A stretch of 33,416 bases of DNA from Flavobacteriales bacterium (GTDB lineage: Bacteria > Bacteroidota > Bacteroidia > Flavobacteriales > BACL11). The stretch is taken from contig DUAL01000129.1 in NCBI GenBank assembly GCA_012960835.1, forward strand, positions 1 to 33,416, written 5' to 3'. Under the pieces are notes generated by a model. The model did no database searches. It was not told where the DNA came from and worked only from the letters and a program-made list of their open reading frames with translations. Below are positions 1-8,646 of this stretch, in pieces (position 1 is the first letter of the stretch; each line of letters opens with the position of its first letter). The translations under genes were made by a program, and so were the position numbers.

Positions 1-328
1 AGATTTTATCAAAAGTTGCATCAATTGGAGGGGCGATTTTCTGCACCTCCACTTTTACTTTTTGCACCTTTTGTAAAGGTAAAATGGCATCAACAATTCT
101 TCTTGCAGGATGCTCTATCATATCAGAACGAATTGCCATTTGCTGTTTTACAATTTCTATAATTTTTACATAGTCCACTGTATCGTTCAAATCATCTGAT
201 TTTTCCACCTTTGTTGTATCAGCAGTTACCCAAATATTTACAATAAAATGACCTCCTAATTTTGCTTCTTCTGGCAAGTGTCCATGATATGCAAAAACTC
301 TAATTCCTTCTACCGTAATTAATCCCAT
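1..328 (-). CDS. folB: Dihydroneopterin aldolase FolB-like (3' part truncated by window edge)
   Basis: Minus-strand reading frame starting at the ATG complementary to 326-328: MGLITVEGIRVFAYHGHLPEEAKLGGHFIVNIWVTADTTKVEKSDDLNDTVDYVKIIEIVKQQMAIRSDMIEHPARRIVDAIL...; YHGxLPEE and 'DTVDY' patterns typical of FolB. Start overlaps the gltX stop (TAATG). Confidence 0.85.
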   Translation of the reverse strand, partial: MGLITVEGIRVFAYHGHLPEEAKLGGHFIVNIWVTADTTKVEKSDDLNDTVDYVKIIEIVKQQMAIRSDMIEHPARRIVDAILPLQKVQKVKVEVQKIAPPIDATFDKI

Positions 329-1851
329 TAGTTTATTTTTTCTAAAGCAGTTTCCATTCTTTTTTTCGTTTCTTCTTTTCCTAAAAGAGAAGCAATATCA
401 AAAAGGGATGGTCCCATACCAATCCCTGTTAATGAGACTCTAAATGCAGGAAGCAATTTCCCTATTTCTAGTTCTTTTTCTTCTAAATAGGATTTAAATT
501 CTATTTCAATACTTTCAGAGGTAAAATCGGATAAATTAGATAATCTACCTTTTAGTTCCTTCATATATTTTGGAGTATCTTCTTTCCATTTTTTACGAAC
601 TGTTTTCTCATCATAAGTAGTAGGAGAGAGAAAATAATACTTTCCCTCCTCCCACATATCTTTTACAAAAGTGGCTCTTTCTTTAAGTTGTTCGCAAACT
701 GATTGAACAAAATCATCCTCTGCCTCTACCCCATTTTCTTTTAGGATAATTTTTAAATCGGCAGCTAAATCTTCTTTTGATTTTGCTCTTAAATATTGCT
801 GATTGAACCATCTTGTTTTGTTAAAATCGAACTTTGCTCCCGCCTTCCCTACTCTCTCTAAACTAAAAGCTTCTATCAATTCTTCCATAGAGAAAATCTC
901 TTGTGTAGTTCCTGGGTTCCATCCTAAAAAAGAAAGCATATTTATAAAGGCTTCTTTTATGTATCCACTTTCTCTGTATCCTGAACTAATTTCTTTTGTT
1001 TCTGGATTCATCCACTCAGTTGGGAAAACCGGAAATCCTAATCTATCCCCATCACGCTTACTCAACTTCCCATTTCCATCTGGTTTTAATATTAAAGGTA
1101 AATGTGCAAATTGTGGCATTACATCTTCCCATCCTAAATATCTGTACAATAAAACATGTAAAGGTGCGGATGGCAACCACTCCTCCCCTCTTATTACATG
1201 GGAGATTTTCATCAAATAATCATCAACCACATTTGCTAAATGATAAGTTGGCATCCCATCTGATTTGAAGATAACTTTATCGTCCATATTATTGGTATTT
1301 ACTACCACCCAACCTCTAATAATATCGTTCAGTTTTACCTCTTCATTTCTAGGCATTTTTATACGGATAACATAAGCCTCTCCTGCCTGCCTTCTTTTAG
1401 TCACTTCATCTTCCGAAAGGGCCAAAGAATTTTGCATTGTAGTACGCGTTACCGCATTGTATTGTGGTGAAGGAACTCCTGCCGCTTTCATTCTTTCGCG
1501 CATTGCAGTTAGTTCTTCTGAACTGTCAAAAGCATAATAAGCAAAACCATCTTTTACCAATTGTTCGGCATAAGGCAAGTACATAGCTTTTCTTTCTGAT
1601 TGTTTGTAAGGGCCAAATTCTCCCCCTGCAACAACCGATTCATCAAACTCAATTCCACACCATTTTAAAGACTCAAAAATATATTGTTCCGCTCCTTCTA
1701 CAAACCTTGCTTGATCCGTATCTTCAATTCGCAAAATAAATTTACCTCCTTTGTTTTTCGCAAAAAGATAATTATAAAGGGCTGTTCTTACTCCTCCAAT
1801 ATGTAATGGTCCTGTCGGACTTGGCGCAAATCGTACTCTTACTTCTGACAT
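328..1851 (-). CDS. gltX: Glutamyl-tRNA synthetase
   Basis: 507 aa; RFAPSPTGPLHIGGVRTALYNYL (HIGH-type motif) and GKLSKRDGDRLGFPVFP (KMSKS-type motif). Confidence 0.98.
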   Translation of the reverse strand: MSEVRVRFAPSPTGPLHIGGVRTALYNYLFAKNKGGKFILRIEDTDQARFVEGAEQYIFESLKWCGIEFDESVVAGGEFGPYKQSERKAMYLPYAEQLVKDGFAYYAFDSSEELTAMRERMKAAGVPSPQYNAVTRTTMQNSLALSEDEVTKRRQAGEAYVIRIKMPRNEEVKLNDIIRGWVVVNTNNMDDKVIFKSDGMPTYHLANVVDDYLMKISHVIRGEEWLPSAPLHVLLYRYLGWEDVMPQFAHLPLILKPDGNGKLSKRDGDRLGFPVFPTEWMNPETKEISSGYRESGYIKEAFINMLSFLGWNPGTTQEIFSMEELIEAFSLERVGKAGAKFDFNKTRWFNQQYLRAKSKEDLAADLKIILKENGVEAEDDFVQSVCEQLKERATFVKDMWEEGKYYFLSPTTYDEKTVRKKWKEDTPKYMKELKGRLSNLSDFTSESIEIEFKSYLEEKELEIGKLLPAFRVSLTGIGMGPSLFDIASLLGKEETKKRMETALEKIN

Positions 1852-1873
1852 AATTAATTAAATAATTGGACGG

Positions 1874-1881
1874 CAAAGATA
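1874..1881 (-). promoter_or_regulatory. Putative Bacteroidota -7 box (TATCTTTG) for gltX
   Basis: Reverse complement reads TATCTTTG, matching TAnnTTTG, 23 nt upstream of the gltX start; no clear -33 TTTG. Confidence 0.55.
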
Positions 1882-1926
1882 AGCTTTATCAGATAAATTC
1901 GTTTTACATTTTGAAGGATAAAATTG

Positions 1927-1934
1927 TACCTTTG
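1927..1934 (+). promoter_or_regulatory. Putative -7 box (TACCTTTG) for the DUF4175-like gene
   Basis: TACCTTTG matches TAnnTTTG and lies 6 nt upstream of the ATG at 1941. Confidence 0.5.
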
Positions 1935-1940
1935 CAATCT

Positions 1941-4900
1941 ATGAAAAATACGACACAACATTTGTTTGATAAACTGAATGAGTTTATTAGTAAATTCTAC
2001 AAGAATCAGCTTATTCGTGGGGGAATTTATTCTGCATCTGTTTTGCTGATTTTTTTCCTTGTTTTTTCCATTTTAGAATATTATTCTCAGTTTGATGTAG
2101 TTGTTCGTTCCATTTTATTTTGGACTTATATACTTACAAATGCCTTTATTCTTTACCGATATGTGATTATTCCTTTACTGCATCTGTATAGATATGGAAA
2201 AATAATGAGCATGGAAGTGGCCGCTAATATTATTGGAAAACACTTTTCTGAGGTTGATGATAAGCTGCTTAATGTTTTACAATTGCATAAAATGAGTGAG
2301 CAGGATAACGCTTTAATTCAGGCGAGTATCAATCAGAAAATAAATGAAATTTCATCCTTTTCTTTTTCTTCTGTTATTAATTTTTCAGAGAATAAAAAAT
2401 ATAGCAAATGGCTAGCATTTCCGCTTCTAATTGTGTTATTCTTTTTTGCGTCTGGAAATAAACATATCCTAACAGAAAGTTCTGCTAGAATAATAAAACA
2501 CAATACCTTTTTTGAGCCAAAAGCTCCATTCGATTTTATAATTGATGAGGAAAACCTGAAAGTAGTAAAACAAGAAGATTTTGAGTTATCACTTGTATTA
2601 AAAGGCAATGAAATTCCGGATAAGGTTTTTGTAGTGGTGGGCAACAATAAATTTCGATTGAAAAAATTGAATGTTACTACTCATAATTATGTTTTTAAAA
2701 ATGTGATTACCAATACCGATTTTCAGTTATTTGCAAATGGTTTTTATTCTAAAAACTACACTTTGAATATCCTTCCAAAACCCGCCATTATTAATTTTGA
2801 ACTCCTGATTTCTCCACCGAAATATACTGAATTAAAAACAGAAGCTTTAACTAATATTGGCGATTTAAATATCCCGGAAGGAAGCCATGTAAATTGGACT
2901 TTTGATGTTATAAATACCGATCGTTTATTTTTTAATATAGACAAGAAAAAACATTTAGCAAGTCCGATAACGGAAGAAAAAATGGCTTTTAATTTTCAGT
3001 TTAAACAATCTGCATTTTACCAGATTATCACTGAAAATAATTTTCAGGTTTCTGATAGTATTTTATACCATGTAAATATTATTCCAGATGCTTATCCGAC
3101 TATTATGGTTGAACAGGAAATTGACAGTATTGGAGAGAAAATATTTTTTAGCGGCATTGTAAAAGACGACTACAAAATAAGCAAATTGGAATTTCATTAT
3201 CAAATAAAGAAAAAGGATGAAACGATTCATAATATTATAGATGTCCCTGTGGAAGGAGTAATTCAACAACAGTTTTTCCATCATACAGATATCTCCTTGC
3301 TTAATTTGGAATTAGGAAATAAGTTTACTTACTATTTTAAAGTGTGGGATAATGATGGGGTAAATGGGAATAAATTCACTAAAAGTAAATTGTTTACATT
3401 TAATGTCCCTGATGCTGAAAACTTAAATAGCCAGCTTGAAAAAGAGGAAAGCAAAATAAAAACGGACTTGCAAAAAAGTATTGCTTTGGCAAAAGAAATA
3501 AAAGAGGAGATAAAATCTCTGAATAAAGATTTACTAGAAAAAAAGAAGCTAGGTTGGGAAGAAAAGAAAAAAGCAGAGGCTTTAATGGAAAAACAAAAGG
3601 TCTTGCAAAATCAGATGGCACAGCTAAAAGAAAAGAATTCAGCAAAACAGAAAAAGCAAGAGCAATACAGAAAAGTATCGCCTGAGCTTTTAGAAAAACA
3701 AAAGCAATTAGAAAAATTATTTAATGAAGTTTTGGATGAGGAAACTAAAAAGCTTTTGGAAGAAATGCAAAAAATGATGGAAGAAATGAATAAGGAAAAT
3801 CTGAAAGAGCTTTTAGATAAAATGGAGCAAGATGATGCGGATTTAGAAAAAGAATTGGATAGAAATTTGGAGCTTTTTAAACAACTGGAATTTGAACTAA
3901 AACTAGAAGATGCACTTGATAAATTAAGCGAGTTGAAAGAAAAGCAGAAGGAGTTAAAAGAAAAGACGGAAGATAAAAAATCAGATGCCGGAAAACTTGC
4001 CAAAGAGCAAGAAAAATTAAATAAGGAATTTGAAGAGCTGAAGAAACAGTTGGATGAATTAAGTAAGAAAAATCAGGAATTGGAAGAGAAAAACAAGATG
4101 CCTAATACTCAAATGCAAGAAAAAGAAATTTCTGAAAAAATGGAAGAAAGTAAAGATGCCTTAGAAAAAAACAAGAAAAAGAAATCATCCAAATCGCAAA
4201 AAGATGCATTGGATAAAATGGATGAATTAGAGCAACAATTACAGGCTCTACAATCAAGTTCTTGCTCCTCTGCGCAAGAGGAAGATATGGAAACGTTAAG
4301 GCAAATTTTGGAGAATTTAATCCACCTTTCTTTTGATCAGGAGGAACTTATGAAAAAGGTAAAAGTTACTCCAAAAAACAGCCCTTCTTATGTTGAGCTG
4401 GTAAAAAACCAAAAGAAATTGGTAGATGATGCTGTAATCATTGAGGATTCTCTTTTTGCTCTTAGTAAAAGGGTGGTCCAAATTCAGCATGCTGTGAATA
4501 AAGAAATTGCTTCAATAAAAAATAATATGTCTTTCGCGACCAAAAACCTGGAAGAAAGAATCGTAAATAAAGCAATGGGAGAGCAACAATTTGCAATGAC
4601 TTCTGCCAATAATTTAGCTCTCATCCTTGCTGAAATGTTAAAACAAATGCAGCAACAATGCTCAAGTTCTTCTAGCAAGCCAAGTAATTGTAATAAGCCC
4701 GGAAGTGGGAAGCCATCTCTTTCAAAATTAAAGAAAATGCAGAAAAAACTCAATGCACAAATGAAAGGCATGATGGGGAAAAAAGGAAAGAAGAAAGGAG
4801 AAAAATTAAATAACGGACAGTGTAAAAATTTAGCAAAGTTGGCACAGCAACAAGAAAGTATTCGCCAGCAATTACAAGAACTAAGAGATGAAATTGGAAA

Positions 4901-5246
4901 ATCAGGAGAGAAAGGAAATATTGATAAAATGATTAAAAAGATGGAAGAAAATGAAATTGATATTGTCAATAATAAAATTACAAAAGAAACCATAAAAAGA
5001 CAGGAAGACATACTAAGTAGGTTGCTAGAAGCAGAAAAAGCAGAAAGAGAAAGAGAGGAAGAGCCAAAAAGGAAATCAAATGAATGGAAATATGAGTTTA
5101 CAAATACTAATAACAGCTATTCTGACTACAAAAAACAAAAGGAAAAACAATTGGAATTACTCAAAACAAAACCTGCTCAACTTTCTCCTTTTTATAAAAA
5201 CAAGGTGACAAAATATTTTAATGAACTTAGCAAAAAAGCCCAATGA
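1941..5246 (+). CDS. DUF4175-like large membrane-anchored coiled-coil protein
   Basis: ORF is open from 1866, but the -7 box at 1927 favours the ATG at 1941 (MKNTTQHLFDKLNEF...). N-terminal TM segments (YSASVLLIFFLVFSIL; SILFWTYILTNAFILY; WLAFPLLIVLFFFASG), a beta-rich middle, then a long K/E/Q-rich coiled coil with PGSGKPSLSKLKKMQKKLNAQMKGM, as in Bacteroidota DUF4175-type proteins. Confidence 0.75.
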   Translation: MKNTTQHLFDKLNEFISKFYKNQLIRGGIYSASVLLIFFLVFSILEYYSQFDVVVRSILFWTYILTNAFILYRYVIIPLLHLYRYGKIMSMEVAANIIGKHFSEVDDKLLNVLQLHKMSEQDNALIQASINQKINEISSFSFSSVINFSENKKYSKWLAFPLLIVLFFFASGNKHILTESSARIIKHNTFFEPKAPFDFIIDEENLKVVKQEDFELSLVLKGNEIPDKVFVVVGNNKFRLKKLNVTTHNYVFKNVITNTDFQLFANGFYSKNYTLNILPKPAIINFELLISPPKYTELKTEALTNIGDLNIPEGSHVNWTFDVINTDRLFFNIDKKKHLASPITEEKMAFNFQFKQSAFYQIITENNFQVSDSILYHVNIIPDAYPTIMVEQEIDSIGEKIFFSGIVKDDYKISKLEFHYQIKKKDETIHNIIDVPVEGVIQQQFFHHTDISLLNLELGNKFTYYFKVWDNDGVNGNKFTKSKLFTFNVPDAENLNSQLEKEESKIKTDLQKSIALAKEIKEEIKSLNKDLLEKKKLGWEEKKKAEALMEKQKVLQNQMAQLKEKNSAKQKKQEQYRKVSPELLEKQKQLEKLFNEVLDEETKKLLEEMQKMMEEMNKENLKELLDKMEQDDADLEKELDRNLELFKQLEFELKLEDALDKLSELKEKQKELKEKTEDKKSDAGKLAKEQEKLNKEFEELKKQLDELSKKNQELEEKNKMPNTQMQEKEISEKMEESKDALEKNKKKKSSKSQKDALDKMDELEQQLQALQSSSCSSAQEEDMETLRQILENLIHLSFDQEELMKKVKVTPKNSPSYVELVKNQKKLVDDAVIIEDSLFALSKRVVQIQHAVNKEIASIKNNMSFATKNLEERIVNKAMGEQQFAMTSANNLALILAEMLKQMQQQCSSSSSKPSNCNKPGSGKPSLSKLKKMQKKLNAQMKGMMGKKGKKKGEKLNNGQCKNLAKLAQQQESIRQQLQELRDEIGKSGEKGNIDKMIKKMEENEIDIVNNKITKETIKRQEDILSRLLEAEKAEREREEEPKRKSNEWKYEFTNTNNSYSDYKKQKEKQLELLKTKPAQLSPFYKNKVTKYFNELSKKAQ

Positions 5247-5653
5247 TTTTATTTCATTCTGAAACAAATTTTCAGCTAAAACAGAAGATCGCTGTAAAAA
5301 AGTGGATTAAAGAAACAATTGTAAAAGAAGGGAAAACGACAAAAGACATTAATTTTATTTTTTGTGATGATTATTTTTTGCATGAAAAGAATAGAGCCTA
5401 TCTTGGGCATGATACCTTTACAGATATTATAACTTTTGATTATTCAGATAGAGATTTAATTTCTGGCGATATTTTTATAAGCATTGATAGGGTAAGGGAG
5501 AACGCTCCTATTAATAACGCTCCTTTTGAAAACGAACTTTCTAGGGTTATTATTCATGGTATTTTGCATTTATTAGGATATAAGGATAAAGGCAAGAAAG
5601 AGAAGGAAATTATGCGAGAGAAAGAAGATTTTTATTTATCTTTGCAAACTTAA
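5243..5653 (+). CDS. ybeY: Endoribonuclease YbeY (rRNA maturation)
   Basis: 136 aa; VIIHGILHLLGYKDKGKKEKEIMREKE (YbeY metal-site region) and DIITFDYSD...GDIFIS; 4-nt overlap with the upstream CDS. Confidence 0.93.
   Translation: MILFHSETNFQLKQKIAVKKWIKETIVKEGKTTKDINFIFCDDYFLHEKNRAYLGHDTFTDIITFDYSDRDLISGDIFISIDRVRENAPINNAPFENELSRVIIHGILHLLGYKDKGKKEKEIMREKEDFYLSLQT
5637..5644 (+). promoter_or_regulatory. Putative -7 box (TATCTTTG) for mnmG, inside the ybeY 3' end
   Basis: TATCTTTG matches TAnnTTTG; sits in the ...YLSLQT* codons of ybeY, about 55 nt before the mnmG ATG. Confidence 0.5.
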
Positions 5654-5681
5654 TTTTCTGATTATCAGTATTTTATAAATT

Positions 5682-5697
5682 TGTTTCATGTGGAACA
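5682..5697 (+). promoter_or_regulatory. parS-like (ParB-binding) partial palindrome TGTTTCATGTGGAACA
   Basis: 14/16 identity to the widely conserved parS consensus TGTTTCACGTGAAACA; 6 of 8 pairs are self-complementary. Immediately 5' of the mnmG ATG. Confidence 0.45.
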
Positions 5698-5698
5698 T

Positions 5699-7570
5699 AT
5701 GATTTTTGAACAGACATACGATATAATTGTAGTAGGTGGCGGACATGCAGGCTGTGAAGCGGCACATGCTGCTGCTAAACTAGGATCAAAGGTTTTGCTG
5801 ATTACCCAAAATTTGCAAACCATTGCACAAATGTCCTGTAATCCTGCTATGGGAGGCATTGCAAAAGGACAAATTGTTAGGGAATTAGATGCTTTAGGAG
5901 GCATGTCTGGAATTATTACAGACAGTGCGACCATTCAGTTCAGAATGCTGAATACTTCAAAAGGTCCTGCAATGTGGAGCCCAAGAGCGCAATGTGATAG
6001 AATGGTTTTTGCTCAAAATTGGCGTGTAGCACTAGAAGAAAATAAAAATATTTCTTTTTGGCAAGATACCGTAACTTCTCTAACAATTAGGAAAGGAGTT
6101 GTAGCGGGAGTAAAAACCAATTTAGGTTTTGAAATAACTGCAAAGGCTGTTGTTTTATGTAATGGCACTTTTTTAAGTGGTGTGATGCATATTGGCGAGA
6201 AACAATTCTCAGGAGGAAGAATGGGCGAAAAGTCGTCAGAAGGAATAACGGCTCAGCTTATCGATTTAGGGTTTACCCATGGGAGAATGAAAACTGGCAC
6301 ACCCCCAAGATTAGACGGAAGAACTATTGATTACAGTAAAACAGAAGAACAAAAAGGAGATAAATCCCCAAACAAATTTTCATTTACCAATACCTCATCT
6401 GTTAGAAATCAGGAAAGTTGTTTTATTACTTATACCAATGAAGAATGCCATGCTATTTTGAAAGAGGGCTTTAATCAATCCCCTATGTTTACTGGTAGAA
6501 TTAAAAGTTCAGGGCCAAGATATTGCCCTTCAATTGAAGAAAAATTAAATCGTTTTTCTGATAGGAATAGGCATCAATTATTCATTGAGCCAGAAGGAAG
6601 AAATACAATAGAAATTTATTTAAATGGGTTTTCGACATCACTTCCTCATCAGGTGCAATTGAACGCACTTAGAAAAATTAAAGGGCTTGAAAAAGTAAAA
6701 ATGTTTAGGGCAGGATATGCAGTGGAATACGATTATTTTCCACCTACACAACTCAAACAAACCCTAGAAACAAAACTAGTGAAAAATCTCTTTTTCTGCG
6801 GGCAGATAAATGGAACTACTGGCTATGAGGAAGCAGCCGCACAAGGAATAATGGCCGGAATAAATGCCCATCAAAATATTTACAAACTTGACCCTTTTAC
6901 TCTTTCGCGCTCTGAGGCTTATATTGGGGTTTTAATAGACGACTTGATTACAAAAGGAACGGAAGAACCTTATAGAATGTTTACTTCAAGGGCTGAATAC
7001 CGGCTTTTACTTAGGCAGGATAATGCAGATGAACGACTAACTGAAATAGGATACAAGCTTGGGTTAGCGGACCAAGATAGACTAATCACTCTGGATAAGA
7101 AAAGAGCAAAAAAAGAAGAATTACTGAAATTTTTATCCGATCAAAGTATTGAGCCAAAAATAATAAATAGCATTTTAATAAAAAAAGGAAGCGCTAAGAT
7201 AGTACAAAAGAAAAAGCTAAAAGATATCCTAGCAAGACCACATATTAAAACGAAAGATTTAATGTGTTCTGATTCTTTAAAAGCATTTATCAAAACCAGT
7301 AATATTGATAAAGAAGTGATTAGTCAAGTAGAGATTCATATCAAATACAATGGTTATATGAATAAGGAAAAAGAGGCCGCTAATAAAATGTATGCCTTAG
7401 AGCATATCAAAATTCCTGAAAATTTTGAATATGACAAACTACATTCTATTTCTGCTGAAGCAAGGGAGAAACTAAAAAATATTTTTCCTAGCTCAATTGG
7501 ACAAGCCACAAGAATTAGTGGAGTTTCGCCCTCAGATATTAATGTTTTACTAATTTATATGGGAAGATGA
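5699..7570 (+). CDS. mnmG: tRNA uridine-5-carboxymethylaminomethyl modification enzyme MnmG (GidA)
   Basis: IIVVGGGHAGCEAAHAAAKLG FAD-binding motif, SCNPAMGGIAKGQIVRE, FCGQINGTTGYEEAAAQG, FTSRAEYRLLLRQDNADERLT. ORF track starts at TTG 5681, but the ATG at 5699 gives the conserved N-terminus MIFEQTYDIIVVGGG. Confidence 0.97.
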   Translation: MIFEQTYDIIVVGGGHAGCEAAHAAAKLGSKVLLITQNLQTIAQMSCNPAMGGIAKGQIVRELDALGGMSGIITDSATIQFRMLNTSKGPAMWSPRAQCDRMVFAQNWRVALEENKNISFWQDTVTSLTIRKGVVAGVKTNLGFEITAKAVVLCNGTFLSGVMHIGEKQFSGGRMGEKSSEGITAQLIDLGFTHGRMKTGTPPRLDGRTIDYSKTEEQKGDKSPNKFSFTNTSSVRNQESCFITYTNEECHAILKEGFNQSPMFTGRIKSSGPRYCPSIEEKLNRFSDRNRHQLFIEPEGRNTIEIYLNGFSTSLPHQVQLNALRKIKGLEKVKMFRAGYAVEYDYFPPTQLKQTLETKLVKNLFFCGQINGTTGYEEAAAQGIMAGINAHQNIYKLDPFTLSRSEAYIGVLIDDLITKGTEEPYRMFTSRAEYRLLLRQDNADERLTEIGYKLGLADQDRLITLDKKRAKKEELLKFLSDQSIEPKIINSILIKKGSAKIVQKKKLKDILARPHIKTKDLMCSDSLKAFIKTSNIDKEVISQVEIHIKYNGYMNKEKEAANKMYALEHIKIPENFEYDKLHSISAEAREKLKNIFPSSIGQATRISGVSPSDINVLLIYMGR

Positions 7571-8463
7571 AAAAATTAAAAATCTGCCCTATTTGTGCTG
7601 AAGATAGTTTTAATGTTCTTTTTAGTTGTAAAGACCATTCAACATCTAAAGAGAAATTTACAATTGTAAACTGTAATAATTGTAATTTTACATTTACTAA
7701 TCCTAGGCCAAAAGAAGAAAATTTAGAGAAATACTATATTTCTGACAACTACATTTCACATACCAATACTAGTAAAGGGCTTTTTGAAATCCTGTATCAA
7801 ATAGTTAGAAAATACGCCATTGTACAGAAACTAAAGCTAGTTAAAAAATATTCTAAAATAAAAAACCATTTAGATATTGGTTGCGGAACGGGAGAGTTTT
7901 TAAATGCTTGTAAAAATTCCGGTTTTAGAACAAAGGGGATTGAGCCATCAGAAATTGCAAGAATGCAAGCAATTGATAATTACAATCTAGATGTGTCAGA
8001 AAATACGGATTTAAGCCAATTTGATGAAGATTCTTTTGAAACAATTACAATGTGGCATGTATTAGAGCATATCCCAAATTTGAATGAAACAATAGAACAT
8101 TTTTCAAGAATTTTAGAAAAAAATGGAACTGTAATTATAGCAGTCCCTAATCTTAAAAGTTGGGACGCCAACTACTACAAAGAGTATTGGGCAGCTTGGG
8201 ATGTGCCTATTCATTTATGGCATTTTTCAAAAGTAAGTATTGACTCTCTTTTTAAAAAGTATGGATTTAATTTGGCAAAAACAAAACCCATGCTTTTTGA
8301 TTCTTTCTATGTTTCGATTTTAAGTGAAAAATATAAATCTGGGAAAAAGAAACTTTTGAAAGGATTTGCTATTGGATTAATTTCTAATATAATTGCATTT
8401 TTTAGTAAAAGAGGGTATTCTAGCACAATTTATATGTTTAGAAAAGAAAATAGCTTAAAATAA
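7567..8463 (+). CDS. Class I SAM-dependent methyltransferase with N-terminal zinc-ribbon-like Cys pairs
   Basis: HLDIGCGTGEFLNACKNSGF (SAM motif I); CPIC...CNNC near the N-terminus; WHVLEHI; 4-nt ATGA overlap with mnmG. Confidence 0.88.
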   Translation: MKKLKICPICAEDSFNVLFSCKDHSTSKEKFTIVNCNNCNFTFTNPRPKEENLEKYYISDNYISHTNTSKGLFEILYQIVRKYAIVQKLKLVKKYSKIKNHLDIGCGTGEFLNACKNSGFRTKGIEPSEIARMQAIDNYNLDVSENTDLSQFDEDSFETITMWHVLEHIPNLNETIEHFSRILEKNGTVIIAVPNLKSWDANYYKEYWAAWDVPIHLWHFSKVSIDSLFKKYGFNLAKTKPMLFDSFYVSILSEKYKSGKKKLLKGFAIGLISNIIAFFSKRGYSSTIYMFRKENSLK

Positions 8464-8482
8464 AGCCCTCTAATGGGTTTTT
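8462..8482 (+). terminator. Possible Rho-independent terminator after the methyltransferase
   Basis: AAAGCCC-TCTAAT-GGGTTTT: short hairpin (one G-T pair) followed by T residues, overlapping the stop codon. Confidence 0.45.
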
Positions 8483-8620
8483 GCTATAATCTAGTGTTTC
8501 CCCATTAAAATATTTTGAAAACAGTTTTTAGAAAAACCTCTCTATTAATTTGATTTTCAATTACTTATGGTGTTTTCTATATAAAACTACGTAAAAATAA
8601 AATATTCCTGTAAAATTTTG

Positions 8621-8628
8621 TATATTTG
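8621..8628 (+). promoter_or_regulatory. Putative -7 box (TATATTTG)
   Basis: Exact TAnnTTTG match, 18 nt before the ATG at 8647; argues against the TTG start at 8626. Confidence 0.6.
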
Positions 8629-8646
8629 AAAAAAAACTTAAATAAA

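Noticed and set aside
803-1268. Plus-strand ORFs (138 aa and 90 aa) opposite gltX
   Set aside because: No recognisable domain; overlap a strongly conserved gltX on the opposite strand.
3611-4003. 130-aa Ser/Phe-rich minus-strand ORF
   Set aside because: Same antisense low-complexity artefact of the K/E-rich coding region.
4484-5011. 175-aa minus-strand ORF opposite the DUF4175-like coiled coil
   Set aside because: S/F/L/C-rich translation is what the antisense of a K/E-rich coiled coil produces; no start context or domain; fully inside a confident CDS.
5681-5698. MFHVEH N-terminal extension of MnmG from a TTG start
   Set aside because: The conserved MnmG start aligns to the ATG at 5699; the extension is better explained as translation of the parS-like 16-mer.
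8626-8646. TTG start for the FN3 protein
   Set aside because: The TTG lies inside the TATATTTG -7 box; the ATG at 8647 is followed by a good signal peptide.
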